From Kitasatospora purpeofusca (lineage in GTDB: Bacteria > Actinomycetota > Actinomycetes > Streptomycetales > Streptomycetaceae), in assembly GCF_000718025.1 (NCBI RefSeq), contig NZ_JODS01000002.1:186001-250000 (forward strand): 64,000 nucleotides of DNA, written 5' to 3'. Positions 17,633 to 26,365 of this stretch are shown piece after piece. The notes beneath the pieces were generated by a model. It ran no database searches, was not told the origin of the DNA, and worked only from the letters and a program-made list of their open reading frames with translations. Position 1 is the stretch's first letter; the number at the start of each line of letters is the position of its first letter. The position numbers and the translations under genes were made by a program.

Positions 17633-19611
17633 CGGAGGCGGTGCAGGGCGTGACGGGTTCGCGGGTGCAGTGGCCGGCGGTGCGACCGGAGGTGGTCGCC
17701 GAGGTGGTGGCCGGACTGTCGGCGCGGCTGCAGAAGCGCCTGGACGGTGCGGCCGCCAAACTGGCCGAACGGCCGGTGGAACGGACCGGCGAGGAGTGGC
17801 GGATCGCCGTGGACGAGGAGACGGAGCTCGTTCTGCACGCGCCGGGCGGGGTGGTGGCCACGTCGGGCGATGTGCGCTGCGGCTGCCTGCTGGCGCCGGC
17901 GTGCGTGCACCGGGCGGCGGCGGTCACGGTCTGCCCGCTGGCCGACGGCGAACCGTCGGCGGAACAGGTGGAACCGGCCCCGGCCGAGGGCGAGCCCCCG
18001 GCCACCGCCCCGGCGGCCGCTCTCCCCGGCGCGCCGCACGACGCGCCGCACGACGACGATCCGGCCGCCGGAACGCTCGGCGCCGCCGAACGCGCCGCCG
18101 TCGACCTGCTGCACCGGGTGGCCTCCGCCGCCCTCGCGGCGGGCGTGGGCGGTGCGGGCGCGGTGCTCCAGGCGGAGCTGTTGCGGGCGGCCCACCGGGC
18201 CCGGCTGGCCGGGCTGCACCGGCCGGCGGCCGCGGCGGTGGCGGTGGTCACCCGGATCCGGGCGGCCCGGTCGGGCGAACCGGACCACCGGCTCGCCGAC
18301 CTGGTGGCCGGTCTGCGCGAGCTGCTCGGCCTCAGTACGGCCCTGTCCGCCGCCGCCGCGGCGGACACCGCCGGTCCGGATGTCGCCGCCCTGCGGGGGA
18401 CGGCCCGCCAGGTGTACACGGCGGCGGGCGGGCTGCGGCTGTACGGACTGTTCTCCGAGCCGGTGCTGACGGCCACTCACGCGGGTGTGCTCACCTGGGC
18501 GGTCGACGCGGGCGGCGGCCTGCACACGATGGCCGAGATCATGCCGCACACCGACGCCGCCGCGGCGGCGCCGCAGGCGGTCGGCGCCGGCAACCGGGCG
18601 GTCCGGCTGGGCGACGCGATGCTCAGCCACCGCGAGTTCACCCGGGCCGGGCTGGCCGTGCAGGGCGCGACCAGGTCGGCGGCCGGGCGGCTCGGGGCGG
18701 GCGCCTCGGTCCGGGCGGTGCGCGCGGCGGGGGCGGCCTGGACGGCCGAGCCGGCGGCCCGGCTCTGGGCAGAGCCGCCTGCCGCGCAGGTGGCGCGGGC
18801 GCTCGGCGCGGCCGCACTGCCCCCGGAGGTCCGGCCGGCCGGGGGTGAACTCCTGTTCCTGGACGTGACGCTGCTCGGGGCGGTCCCGCACGGGCCGGGC
18901 GGGGAGCCGAGCCTGCTGGCGGACTGCGGGGGAGTGGTGGTGGCGCTGCGTGCCGCGCACGACCACCCGGGGCTGGCCCACCGGGGCAACCTCGCGCTGC
19001 TGGCGACCGCCCCCGGCCTGCGGCTGCGGGTGATCGGCCGCCTGGAGCGCTCGGCCCGCCCCGAGCTGCGCCTGCTGGCGGTCGGCGAGCCCCCGTCCAC
19101 GCCGCCCCTTGGGGACCGAGCCCCGGAGGATCGAGCCCCGGAGACCCCGGCCCCGGCCCTCGCCCTGCCCGCCGATCGCGCGGGCCGGGTCAATCTCGGC
19201 CTGGAGCGGCTCCAGACGGCGGACCTGGCCCTCCCGCCCCTGGACGCCGTCCCGCCGCTCACGGCCCTGCCGGCGGGGTCGCTCCCGCCGAGCACGCCGG
19301 TGCACCTGCTGTCCCGCCGGGTGGAGCAGGCGGTGACCGGCGGCCGGGCGGTGCTGGCACTGGGGACCGGTGCGGCGCGCGACGACCGGGCCCGGTTGCG
19401 GTCGGCGGGGCTGGCCACCGGCGCAGCGCTGCTGGAGGGTCTGCTCGGGGCGGCGGTGGACCAGCCGCGCGACGTCTTCGGCCGAGTGGTCGCGGACGAC
19501 CACGACGCCTTCGCGGCCGCCTGGTTGGCGGCGGCCTGGTACGAGGAGGAGTTGGCCTCGGCACTCTGCGCGACCGCCTGGACCCAGGAGGCTCCCGGTA
19601 ATCGGCCATAA
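17629..19611 (+). CDS. SWIM zinc-finger protein (YehQ-like), last gene of the MoxR-vWA operon
   Basis: 660-residue soluble protein. The SWIM zinc-binding motif CxC-x5-CxH is at residues 84-94 (CGCLLAPACVH), inside a typical SWIM context (LHAPGGVVATSGDVRCGC). The remaining 550 residues are Ala-rich and mixed helical and strand, with no other motif I recognise. SWIM domains bind DNA or proteins. The ATG overlaps the upstream vWA stop by 4 nt, so it is translationally coupled and likely works with MoxR and vWA. The gene ends at 19611, before an AT-richer regulatory region that marks the end of the operon. Confidence 0.88.
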   Translation: MTEAVQGVTGSRVQWPAVRPEVVAEVVAGLSARLQKRLDGAAAKLAERPVERTGEEWRIAVDEETELVLHAPGGVVATSGDVRCGCLLAPACVHRAAAVTVCPLADGEPSAEQVEPAPAEGEPPATAPAAALPGAPHDAPHDDDPAAGTLGAAERAAVDLLHRVASAALAAGVGGAGAVLQAELLRAAHRARLAGLHRPAAAAVAVVTRIRAARSGEPDHRLADLVAGLRELLGLSTALSAAAAADTAGPDVAALRGTARQVYTAAGGLRLYGLFSEPVLTATHAGVLTWAVDAGGGLHTMAEIMPHTDAAAAAPQAVGAGNRAVRLGDAMLSHREFTRAGLAVQGATRSAAGRLGAGASVRAVRAAGAAWTAEPAARLWAEPPAAQVARALGAAALPPEVRPAGGELLFLDVTLLGAVPHGPGGEPSLLADCGGVVVALRAAHDHPGLAHRGNLALLATAPGLRLRVIGRLERSARPELRLLAVGEPPSTPPLGDRAPEDRAPETPAPALALPADRAGRVNLGLERLQTADLALPPLDAVPPLTALPAGSLPPSTPVHLLSRRVEQAVTGGRAVLALGTGAARDDRARLRSAGLATGAALLEGLLGAAVDQPRDVFGRVVADDHDAFAAAWLAAAWYEEELASALCATAWTQEAPGNRP

Positions 19612-19634
19612 GCAGAACTATTTGCACAAGCAGA

Positions 19635-19681
19635 TATGCCGCGCCAAATGGCATACTTGAACGAAGCGGAACGTTCGAACG
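19635..19681. promoter_or_regulatory. Inverted repeats upstream of the MarR-family gene
   Basis: TATGCC (19635-19640) and GGCATA (19650-19655) form an inverted repeat with a 9-nt gap. The 10-bp palindrome CGTTCGAACG follows at 19672-19681. The stretch is clearly richer in A/T than its surroundings. These are plausible autoregulatory MarR operators for the gene at 19824; no convincing -35/-10 pair could be fixed. Confidence 0.4.
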
Positions 19682-19823
19682 GCCGGTGGCCTGCCGGAGG
19701 GGGCCGGCCGCCCGGGGCAGGACCCCGGCAGCACCGCACCGCAGCACAGCAACAGCCGCGCGAGCCGCACAGCCGCACAGCACGACCGTACGAGCACATG
19801 ACCCGAGCAGGGAGACGCGAGCC

Positions 19824-20291
19824 ATGGGGATCCAGGACGACGCCGCCGAGATCCGCGCCAGCGGCTGGCGCACGCTGGCCGCGCTGCACGGGCTGATCGA
19901 CTCGGCCCTGGAGAAGGCCCTGCAGGCCGAGTACCGCCTCTCCGTGGTCGAGTACACGGTGCTGGAGGCGCTGTCGCGGCAGGACGGCTGGCACATGCGG
20001 ATGCAGCAGCTGGCCCGCGCGGCGGCGCTGAGCAGCAGTGCCACCACCCGGCTGGTGAGCCGGCTGGAGGAGCGCGGGCTGCTCGGCCGCTACCTGTGCG
20101 CGGACGACCGGCGCGGCATCTACACCGAGCTGACCCCGCAGGGCCGCGAACTGCTCCGGGTGGCGCGGCCGTTGCACGATGCAACCTTGGAGGCGACGCT
20201 CACCGGGGCCGCCGACGTCCCCGAGCTGGCGCCGCTGGTGCGCGCGCTGCACGACCTGGAGCCGGCTCCCGCCTCCCCGGCCGGCGCCTGA
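19824..20291 (+). CDS. MarR-family transcriptional regulator
   Basis: 155-residue DNA-binding protein with the MarR winged helix-turn-helix: RLSVVEYTVLEAL (helices before the HTH), MRMQQLARAAALSSSATTRL (HTH), VSRLEERGLLGR, and a wing with the family D-x-R-(G/R) motif in CADDRRGIYTELTPQG. The start is ATG 19824, with GGGAG about 10 bases upstream. Target genes are not obvious: the MoxR operon ends upstream and the conservon is convergent. Likely autoregulated through the inverted repeats in its leader. Confidence 0.92.
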   Translation: MGIQDDAAEIRASGWRTLAALHGLIDSALEKALQAEYRLSVVEYTVLEALSRQDGWHMRMQQLARAAALSSSATTRLVSRLEERGLLGRYLCADDRRGIYTELTPQGRELLRVARPLHDATLEATLTGAADVPELAPLVRALHDLEPAPASPAGA

Positions 20292-20321
20292 GCAGGGAGC
20301 GGGACGCCGGGCCGCCGGGGC

Positions 20322-20345
20322 GCTGGGACGGCCGGCCGTCCCAGC
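20322..20345. terminator. Bidirectional terminator between MarR gene and conservon
   Basis: Perfect 24-bp GC-rich palindrome (12-bp arms, no spacer) in the 56-nt gap between the convergent ends of the MarR gene and the conservon GTPase gene. Confidence 0.65.
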
Positions 20346-20347
20346 AC

Positions 20348-20920
20348 TCAGCGCCGTGAGCTGAGCGCGTCCTCGTGCACCCGGTCCAGCAGGGCGAGCA
20401 GCAGTTCCTTGCTGGAAGCGCGCTCCCGGACGTCGCAGAGCACGACCGGCACCCCCGGGTCGAGGTCGAGCGCGCGCCGGACGTCGTCGGGGGTGCAGTC
20501 GCGGCGCCCGTGGAAGCAGTTGACACCGATGGCGAACGGGATGCCGCGCTGCTCGAAGAAGTCGACGGCGGCGAAGCTGGACTCCAGTCGGCGGGTGTCG
20601 GCCAGCACGATCGCGCCGAGCGCGCCGAGGGCCAGGTCGTCCCACATGAACCAGAACCGGAACTGGCCCGGGGTGCCGAACAGGTAGAGCACCAGGTCCT
20701 GCCGGACGGTGATCCGGCCGAAGTCCATCGCGACGGTGGTCGTCGACTTGCCCTGGACGCCGTCGAGGCTGTCGACCCCGATGCTGGCCCGGGTCATCCG
20801 TTCCTCGGTCTGGAGCGGTTCGATCTCACTGACCGAGCCGACCATGGTGGTCTTGCCGACGCCGAAGCCGCCGGCCACGAGGATCTTGACCGCGCCCGGC
20901 ACCAGGCTCTGGGTCGTCAC
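20348..20920 (-). CDS. cvnD: Conservon GTPase (CvnD type)
   Basis: 190-residue small Ras-like GTPase. The P-loop GGFGVGKTT is at residues 17-25, the switch II region reads LFGTPGQFRFWFMWDDL, and the NKxD position is degenerate (GVNCF), as in other conservon GTPases. It is the fourth component of the eukaryote-like CvnA-B-C-D signalling complex of streptomycetes. The GTG at 20920 has AGGAG 7 bases ahead; an upstream in-frame extension is low-complexity and was not used. A 103-nt gap separates it from the DUF742 gene, unlike the tightly overlapping A-B-C genes. Confidence 0.93.
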   Translation of the reverse strand: MTTQSLVPGAVKILVAGGFGVGKTTMVGSVSEIEPLQTEERMTRASIGVDSLDGVQGKSTTTVAMDFGRITVRQDLVLYLFGTPGQFRFWFMWDDLALGALGAIVLADTRRLESSFAAVDFFEQRGIPFAIGVNCFHGRRDCTPDDVRRALDLDPGVPVVLCDVRERASSKELLLALLDRVHEDALSSRR

Positions 20921-21023
20921 GTCTGGTCTCCTGGAAGGGAACTGAGCGGAAGAGCGAAAGGTCGAAAGAGACTGGAGGGTGGACGGCGACGGAACGGACC
21001 CGGCCCGATCGGACCCGACCCGG

Positions 21024-21404
21024 TCAGAGCCGCCGGACACCCTCGATCACAGCCCGGATCAACGCGATGTCCGGTGCCTCGGCGAGCTGGACGGGTGCCC
21101 GGGTGAGGATCATCCGGGCCTCGGCGAGGTCGTCCAGTAATACCTTGACCACGCTCACCGGGAGGTCCATGGTGGCCGCGATCTCGGCCACCGCCAGCGG
21201 GCGTTCGCGGCAGAGGTCCAGGATCGCGGCCGGTTCGGGCGTCAACCGGCTGGTGTCCGTGCGCGGGTCGGCGGTGACCACCAGGGTGATCAGCGCGAAT
21301 CCGTCACGGACCGGTCCGGTGCGCCCGTTGGTGATGGCGTAAGGGCGGACCAGATGGCCCGCGTCCTTGTCGAAGAACCAGGCCTCGTCGGCGTCGACGG
21401 TCAC
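21024..21404 (-). CDS. cvnC: Conservon DUF742 protein (CvnC type)
   Basis: 126-residue soluble DUF742 protein. It begins VDADEAWFFDKDAGHLVRPY and contains the helix-turn-helix-like segment PLAVAEIAATMDLPVSVVKV. It bridges the Roadblock protein and GTPase of the conservon. The GTG start overlaps the Roadblock stop by 4 nt (GTGA), which fixes the start. Family length is about 115-140 residues, so it is intact. Confidence 0.92.
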   Translation of the reverse strand: MTVDADEAWFFDKDAGHLVRPYAITNGRTGPVRDGFALITLVVTADPRTDTSRLTPEPAAILDLCRERPLAVAEIAATMDLPVSVVKVLLDDLAEARMILTRAPVQLAEAPDIALIRAVIEGVRRL

Positions 21405-21832
21405 GCACCGCCACCCACGCCCGGCTGGCCGGCGTCGCTGCGCGGCGCCGCGGTGAGGTACTGGCCGACCTGCTTCACCAGCATGTTGATCTCGTAGGCC
21501 ATGAGCCCGGCGTCGACCGCCTCGCTGGTGAGCACGGCGAGCCGGGCGCCTTGGCCGGCGGTCGTGACGAACAGGAACAGCTGGTCCATCTCGATCACGG
21601 TCTGCCGGACCCGCCCGCCGTTGAACCGGTGGCCGGCGCCCCGGGCGAGGCTCTGCAGTCCGGAGGCCACGGCCGACAGGTGCTCGGCGTCGGCCCGGTC
21701 CAGGTCCTGCGAGAGCCCGATCAGCAGGCCGTCCTCGGACAGGACGATGGCGTGCCGGGTCTCCGGGACCCGCGCCACCAGCTGGTCCAGCAGCCAGTTG
21801 AGGTCGCGCTGGGTATCGGTGTACTGCGTCAT
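21401..21832 (-). CDS. cvnB: Conservon Roadblock/LC7 protein (CvnB type)
   Basis: 143-residue Roadblock/LC7-domain protein: LNWLLDQLVARVPETRHAIV, SEDGLLIG, then GHRFNGGRVRQTVIEMDQLF and LFVTTAGQGARLAVL. Such proteins act as regulators of small GTPases. The ATG at 21832 overlaps the kinase stop by one base (TGATG); a GTG at 21835 is an equally possible start. Translationally coupled to both neighbours. Confidence 0.92.
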   Translation of the reverse strand: MTQYTDTQRDLNWLLDQLVARVPETRHAIVLSEDGLLIGLSQDLDRADAEHLSAVASGLQSLARGAGHRFNGGRVRQTVIEMDQLFLFVTTAGQGARLAVLTSEAVDAGLMAYEINMLVKQVGQYLTAAPRSDAGQPGVGGGA

Positions 21833-24189
21833 CACTGCTGTTCCTTAGCTGCGGAAGGTGCGGCCGGGGCGGAGGGCCCGGCCGGCGCGTCCGCGTCGGG
21901 TGTCGTCGCACGGGCGGTGCGGGTGCCGCGCTGGATGGCGGCCATGGTGGCCCGCGAGCGCTGCGGCGAGAGGTCGTCCGCGGACGGTCCGGAGGAGCCG
22001 GTCCCGCCGACGCCGTCGGCCCCGTCGGGAGCCGCCGGGCCGGTGCGGCCGTACTGGGCGGCGGGGGCGGGAGCGCCGGACCGTCCGTACCCGCCGGGGT
22101 GGCCGAACCCCGCGCCCGGCGCGTTGGCCTCGCGCAGCTGCTCGGCGAGGCTGGCGTTGCGGACCCGCTGCGGCAGCACGCGCGGGGTGCGCAGCTCGCC
22201 GTCGGGGCCGTGCTCCGGCGCGACCTCCTCGGCGCGCTGGTGCGTGGGCGCCGCTGCCGCCGCCGAGGCGGCCGTCGCGGCTGCGAGCGCCGCGAGCGCG
22301 GTCGCCGCCGGCCCCTCGCCGACCCCTGCCGCCGACTCCCCGGCCCCGGTCCCTGTCGAGGGCCCGGCCACTGCCGAGGACCCGTCCGGGCCGGGCTCGT
22401 CCCCCGGCTCGCCGTACGGCCGGGGCATGGCCGGTCGGGCCACCACCACGGCGCCCGGCAGACCGGGGATCGACGAGCCCACCGACAGGCCGGCGTTGAC
22501 CGTCGGGTCGTCCTCGTCGCGGGCGCCGCCCTGGGGGTAGCGCGCGAGCAGTTCGCCGATCACCACGCTGCCGTCGAACCGGTCCGCCGTACCGCCGAGC
22601 ACTCCGGCCGGGTCGTCGCCGTAGCGCACCGGGTCCACGACGGGAGCCTGCACCGGAGCCTGCGCCTGGACCGGAGTCTGAACCGGAGTCTGGGCCTGCG
22701 CCTGGACCGGAGCCGGAGCGAAGGCCGGGGCCGGTGCGGGAGCCGCGCCGAGAGCCGGGACCCCCTCCACCGCGGCGCCCTCGATCCCACCGGCCACCGT
22801 CTGCCCGGCCACCGTCCGCCCGGTCGCCGACGGGCCGACGCCCGCCTGTCCGACGCCGGACGACCCGACCACGGGGTACTCGGCGTCCGCCCGGGGGGTG
22901 CCCAGCAGCCCGCCCAGGACCCCGGCGAGCGCGCCGGACAGCTCCTGGTCGATCTCGCCGAGCTCCGCGTCCGCGTCCGCCCCGCCGCCGGGCGGCAGGT
23001 CGGGCACGGGCGTCCGGGTGACCCGGGCACCGGACGGCAGACCGGGGAGGGCGGCCGGCTGTCCGGCCTGCTCCAGCAGCAGCGCGGGCACCAGCACCAC
23101 GGCCCTGGTCCCGCCGTACGGCGAGGGCCGCAGGGTGACCTGGATGTCGTGCCGCGCCGCGAGCCGCGCGACCACGAACAGGCCGAGCCGCAGGTCGTCG
23201 CCGAGCGCGGAGACGTCCAGCTCGGGCGGGTTGGCCAGGTAGTCGTTGAGCCGCTCGTACTCGTCCTCGGCCATGCCGAGACCGCGGTCCTCGACCTCCA
23301 CCGCCAGGCCCTTGGGCACTTCCTGCGCGGAGACCTGCACCTGGGTGTAGGGCGGGGAGAAGGTGGTGCCGTTCTCGATCAGTTCGGCGACGAGGTGGAT
23401 CACGTCGGCGACGGCCTGGCCGCTGAGCGAGGCCCGGGGCACGCCCTGGACGACGACGCGCGAGTAGTTCTCGGTCTCGGAGACGGCGCTGCGCAGCACG
23501 TTGACCATGGGGACGGCGTTGCGCCAGCGCCGGGCGGGCAGGGCGCCGCCCAGGATGACCAGGTTCTCGGCGTTGCGCCGCATCCGGGTGGCGAGGTGGT
23601 CGACCGCGAACAGTTCGCGCAGCAGCTCGGGTTCCTCGTGCTCGCGCTCCAGCGCGTCCAGCATGCTGATCTGGCGGTGGATCAGGATCTGGGTGCGCCG
23701 GGCGATGTTGAGGAAGACCTTCTTCGTCCCCTCGCGGCCCTGGGCCTGGTGGACGATCGCGGCGACGGCGGCCTGCCGGACGGCGGCGAGGCCGTCGGCG
23801 GTCTGCTGGACCTCGTCGCCGATCCGCCGGGACGGGGTCCAGGCGGGCGGTGTCGGGACCGATTCGCCGGCCTGGAGCCGCCCGACGACCTGGGGGATCT
23901 CCTGCTGGGCGAGGGCCAGGGTCTCGGCGTGGAGGTCGGCGAGCCGGCCCGGGAGGGTGCGCGCGGCACGCAGGCCGCGGACCAGGCTCCAGAGCAGGAC
24001 GAGGGCGACCACCGCGGTGCCGCCGTAGAGGGCGGTGCGCTCCCCGGCGTCGCGCAGCAGGTAGGCGGCGTAGCCCCAGGCGGCGGCGAGGCCGAGGCAG
24101 GGGACCACCGCGAGGGCGAGGAGCGAGCTGCGGAGGGAGCCGGACCGGCCGGCGCGGTGGCCCGTCCGGGGGGCCGATATGCCTGGCAT
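21832..24189 (-). CDS. cvnA: Conservon sensor histidine kinase-like protein (CvnA type)
   Basis: 785-residue membrane protein. Two hydrophobic segments (about residues 20-45 and 55-77) surround a very short external loop. They are followed by a helical dimerisation region (QGREGTKKVFLNIARRTQIL, HRQISMLDALEREHEEPELL) and a GHKL ATPase domain (N-box LVAELIENGTTFSPPYTQV, EDRGLGMAEDEY, LGLFVVARLAARHDI). The last 350 residues are a low-complexity Pro/Ala/Gly tail, typical of CvnA. It is the membrane-bound first component of the conservon. ATG 24189 has AAGGA 5 bases ahead; 23 more upstream codons are open but not protein-like. No conservon P450 gene follows. Confidence 0.92.
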   Translation of the reverse strand: MPGISAPRTGHRAGRSGSLRSSLLALAVVPCLGLAAAWGYAAYLLRDAGERTALYGGTAVVALVLLWSLVRGLRAARTLPGRLADLHAETLALAQQEIPQVVGRLQAGESVPTPPAWTPSRRIGDEVQQTADGLAAVRQAAVAAIVHQAQGREGTKKVFLNIARRTQILIHRQISMLDALEREHEEPELLRELFAVDHLATRMRRNAENLVILGGALPARRWRNAVPMVNVLRSAVSETENYSRVVVQGVPRASLSGQAVADVIHLVAELIENGTTFSPPYTQVQVSAQEVPKGLAVEVEDRGLGMAEDEYERLNDYLANPPELDVSALGDDLRLGLFVVARLAARHDIQVTLRPSPYGGTRAVVLVPALLLEQAGQPAALPGLPSGARVTRTPVPDLPPGGGADADAELGEIDQELSGALAGVLGGLLGTPRADAEYPVVGSSGVGQAGVGPSATGRTVAGQTVAGGIEGAAVEGVPALGAAPAPAPAFAPAPVQAQAQTPVQTPVQAQAPVQAPVVDPVRYGDDPAGVLGGTADRFDGSVVIGELLARYPQGGARDEDDPTVNAGLSVGSSIPGLPGAVVVARPAMPRPYGEPGDEPGPDGSSAVAGPSTGTGAGESAAGVGEGPAATALAALAAATAASAAAAAPTHQRAEEVAPEHGPDGELRTPRVLPQRVRNASLAEQLREANAPGAGFGHPGGYGRSGAPAPAAQYGRTGPAAPDGADGVGGTGSSGPSADDLSPQRSRATMAAIQRGTRTARATTPDADAPAGPSAPAAPSAAKEQQ

Positions 24190-24567
24190 CTGATTCCTTG
24201 TAGCAGGGCCGAACGGCGGTTGTCCGTGTGCGGTCCGACCGCGGTCGCGGGGCGCCACGGCCGGCGGAGCCCGGAGGGTTGCCGGAGGTGGTGACGTGTG
24301 GTCACCGTCCGGACGGGAGCTGCACGGCCGCCGACTGCAGGCACGCTACCAGCCTCAGGTGCCATCTGGGCAACATCAACTGACGATATGTGAACGGGTG
24401 ATGACACGGTGGCGGGGGCGTCCGGGGTTCGCCCCGGGGGTCGTTCCGGCAGGTCGGGTGAGGTGCGGGGCGGGCCTGACGGCTTTCCGGCGGCCGGGGT
24501 TCGGCCACCGGAAAGCCGTCAGGGACGTGTCAAGGGCACCTGTGGGGAGGTCCCGGTCCTGCCCGGC
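24190..24567. other. Intergenic region, kinase promoter and acyl-CoA dehydrogenase terminator
   Basis: 378 bases upstream of the conservon kinase and downstream of the acyl-CoA dehydrogenase, both on the minus strand. It holds the hairpin at 24476-24522 and presumably the conservon promoter. No further gene is supported. Confidence 0.6.
24476..24522 (-). terminator. Terminator of the acyl-CoA dehydrogenase gene
   Basis: Perfect 15-bp inverted repeat (24476-24490 with 24508-24522), 45 bases after the stop of the dehydrogenase gene, with a 17-nt loop that can itself pair in part. Confidence 0.75.
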
Positions 24568-25845
24568 TCAGCCCGCCAGCGGCATCCGCAGCACGGCCGC
24601 CGAAGCGCCCTGCGCCTGCGCCTCCGCCCCGGCCTCGCGCTCGGCCAGCTCGGTCCACGCCCAGCTGGCCAGATGGCCGAGTTCGGCCGACCACTGCTTC
24701 CCGTAGGTGCCCGAGGCCACCTGGCCGAGCCGCAGCCGCTGGACGTCCGAGGTGCCGGCCGGCGGGTAGACGTGGGTGGCGTCGCGCAGGTAGCGCTCGA
24801 TGTGGAAGTCGGCGTGCAGGCCGCGGGCGGCGTGGATCTCCATCGCGTTGCGCGCCGAGTCCAGCGCGTACTCGGTGTTGATCAGCTTGGCGTTCATCAG
24901 TTCGGCGTCGCACGGCCGGCCGTGGTCCAGCAGGTGCGAGGCGTGGTACGCGGCGAGCTTGGCGGTCATCAGCCGGGACTGCATCTCGCCCAGCTTGAGC
25001 GCGATGTTCGGCAGTTGGGACAGCGGCTTGCCGTACATGATGCGTTCCTCGGCGAACCGCGCGGTGTCCTCGACGATCGCCCGGTGGATGCCGAGCGCGA
25101 CCGCCGCCAGGTTCAGCCGCCCGTAGAGGGTCGAGGACGAGTAGGCCACGTCCAGGCCCTGGCTCTCCAGGCCGAGCCGGTTGGCGGCCGGGATCCGGCA
25201 GTCCTCGAAGACGAGTTCGCCGAAGCTGAAGCCGTGCAGACCGCTCTGCGAGCCCAGCTCGCCGGTACGGAAGCCCGGGCGGTCGCTCTCCACCAGGAAC
25301 GCGGACAGCCCCTTGCTGCCCTCGCCGGTGCGGAGCACCACGCCGTGCACGTCACCGATGTGCGAATTGCCCACGAACCACTTGCGGCCGTTGAGCACGT
25401 ACTCGTCGCCCTCGCGCCGGGCGGTGCCGCTCATGCCGAGCACGTGGCCGCCGGACTCCGGCTCGGTGACGGCGATCGTGGGCAGCGCCGTCCCGTTGGC
25501 GAACCGGGGCAGCCAGTGGCGGCGCTGGGTGTCGCTGCCGAAGTGGATCACCTTGGCGACGCCGAGCTGCGAGGCCTGCGCGATCGCCCCCATCGCGCCG
25601 CTGACACGCGACAGTTCCTCGACGATCACGGTTTTGGCCAGGTGTCCCAGTCCCAGTCCGCCGAATTCCCGCGGGATGGTGACGCCGATCCAGCCACGGC
25701 GGGCGATCTCCCGCGAGAGCTCGAATTCGACCTGGCGCTCGGCCTCCATTCTGGCCACCTGCGGGCGTACTTCCTTCTCCGCGAACTCGCGTACCTCCGC
25801 TCGGAGGCTCTCGTGTCGCTCGTCGGTGAAGTAGTCCATCGCCAT
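24568..25845 (-). CDS. Acyl-CoA dehydrogenase family protein
   Basis: 425-residue flavoenzyme. It has the N-terminal helical domain (YFTDERHESLRAEVREFAEK), the FAD/substrate motif AVTEPESGGHVLGMSGTARR, the beta-domain motif WFVGNSHIGDVHGVVLRTG, the C-terminal helical FERIMYGKPLSQLPNIALKL-like region, and MNAKLINTEYALDSARNAME. Members oxidise acyl-CoA thioesters at the alpha-beta bond in lipid or amino-acid catabolism or in secondary metabolism; the substrate cannot be told. GAGAGGA precedes ATG 25845. It is monocistronic, flanked by its own terminator and a long divergent region. The catalytic base was not assigned. Confidence 0.88.
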   Translation of the reverse strand: MAMDYFTDERHESLRAEVREFAEKEVRPQVARMEAERQVEFELSREIARRGWIGVTIPREFGGLGLGHLAKTVIVEELSRVSGAMGAIAQASQLGVAKVIHFGSDTQRRHWLPRFANGTALPTIAVTEPESGGHVLGMSGTARREGDEYVLNGRKWFVGNSHIGDVHGVVLRTGEGSKGLSAFLVESDRPGFRTGELGSQSGLHGFSFGELVFEDCRIPAANRLGLESQGLDVAYSSSTLYGRLNLAAVALGIHRAIVEDTARFAEERIMYGKPLSQLPNIALKLGEMQSRLMTAKLAAYHASHLLDHGRPCDAELMNAKLINTEYALDSARNAMEIHAARGLHADFHIERYLRDATHVYPPAGTSDVQRLRLGQVASGTYGKQWSAELGHLASWAWTELAEREAGAEAQAQGASAAVLRMPLAG

Positions 25846-26365
25846 ACCAGGTCCTCTCGGTTCGGGTGGTTCGGTGGATGTGCCTCCGTCCGTGCAGCCG
25901 ATCCGCTTCGGCCGCCGAGGGGTGGGGGAGTGACGGTGGCGGCCGGTTGCCCCTGAGTTGCAGCCGGTGCGTGCGGATGTGCCGGCGGTGGCCCACGCTG
26001 CCCTTGGGGACCGCCGTTTTTCGGCAGGGCTCATTGTCATATGTGTGCCGTAAGCGCTCTACAGTGGATCTTGGATTGGCGTGATTCGGGCCGTTCACGG
26101 ACTGCCGGGGATTGAAGCGGTGTCGGGCGGGGAAGTGACCTGTCCCGCTTTTGGGATCTGGGGCTTGTGCCGGTTCCCGTTCCGGTTGTCTGCCGCTTCC
26201 CGCAACGGTTGCCCCGCGGTTCCCGGCCCGTCCCCGCCCGGCGGCCCGTCGGACGGCCCTTCGCCGCCCGCAGGTGGGCCGCCCGCCGCCTCGCCGCCGA
26301 CATGCGGCTTTGACTGAGCATCAGCAGCGAGGAAGGGGAGGGGCCGGGAGCGCCTAAGGCGCCGG
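25846..26365. other. 520-bp divergent intergenic region
   Basis: Lies between the acyl-CoA dehydrogenase (minus) and the GAF-PAS gene (plus). It must contain both promoters. Around 26020-26100 it is less GC-rich than the rest. I see no confident -10/-35 pair, repeat or small gene with a ribosome binding site. Confidence 0.5.
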
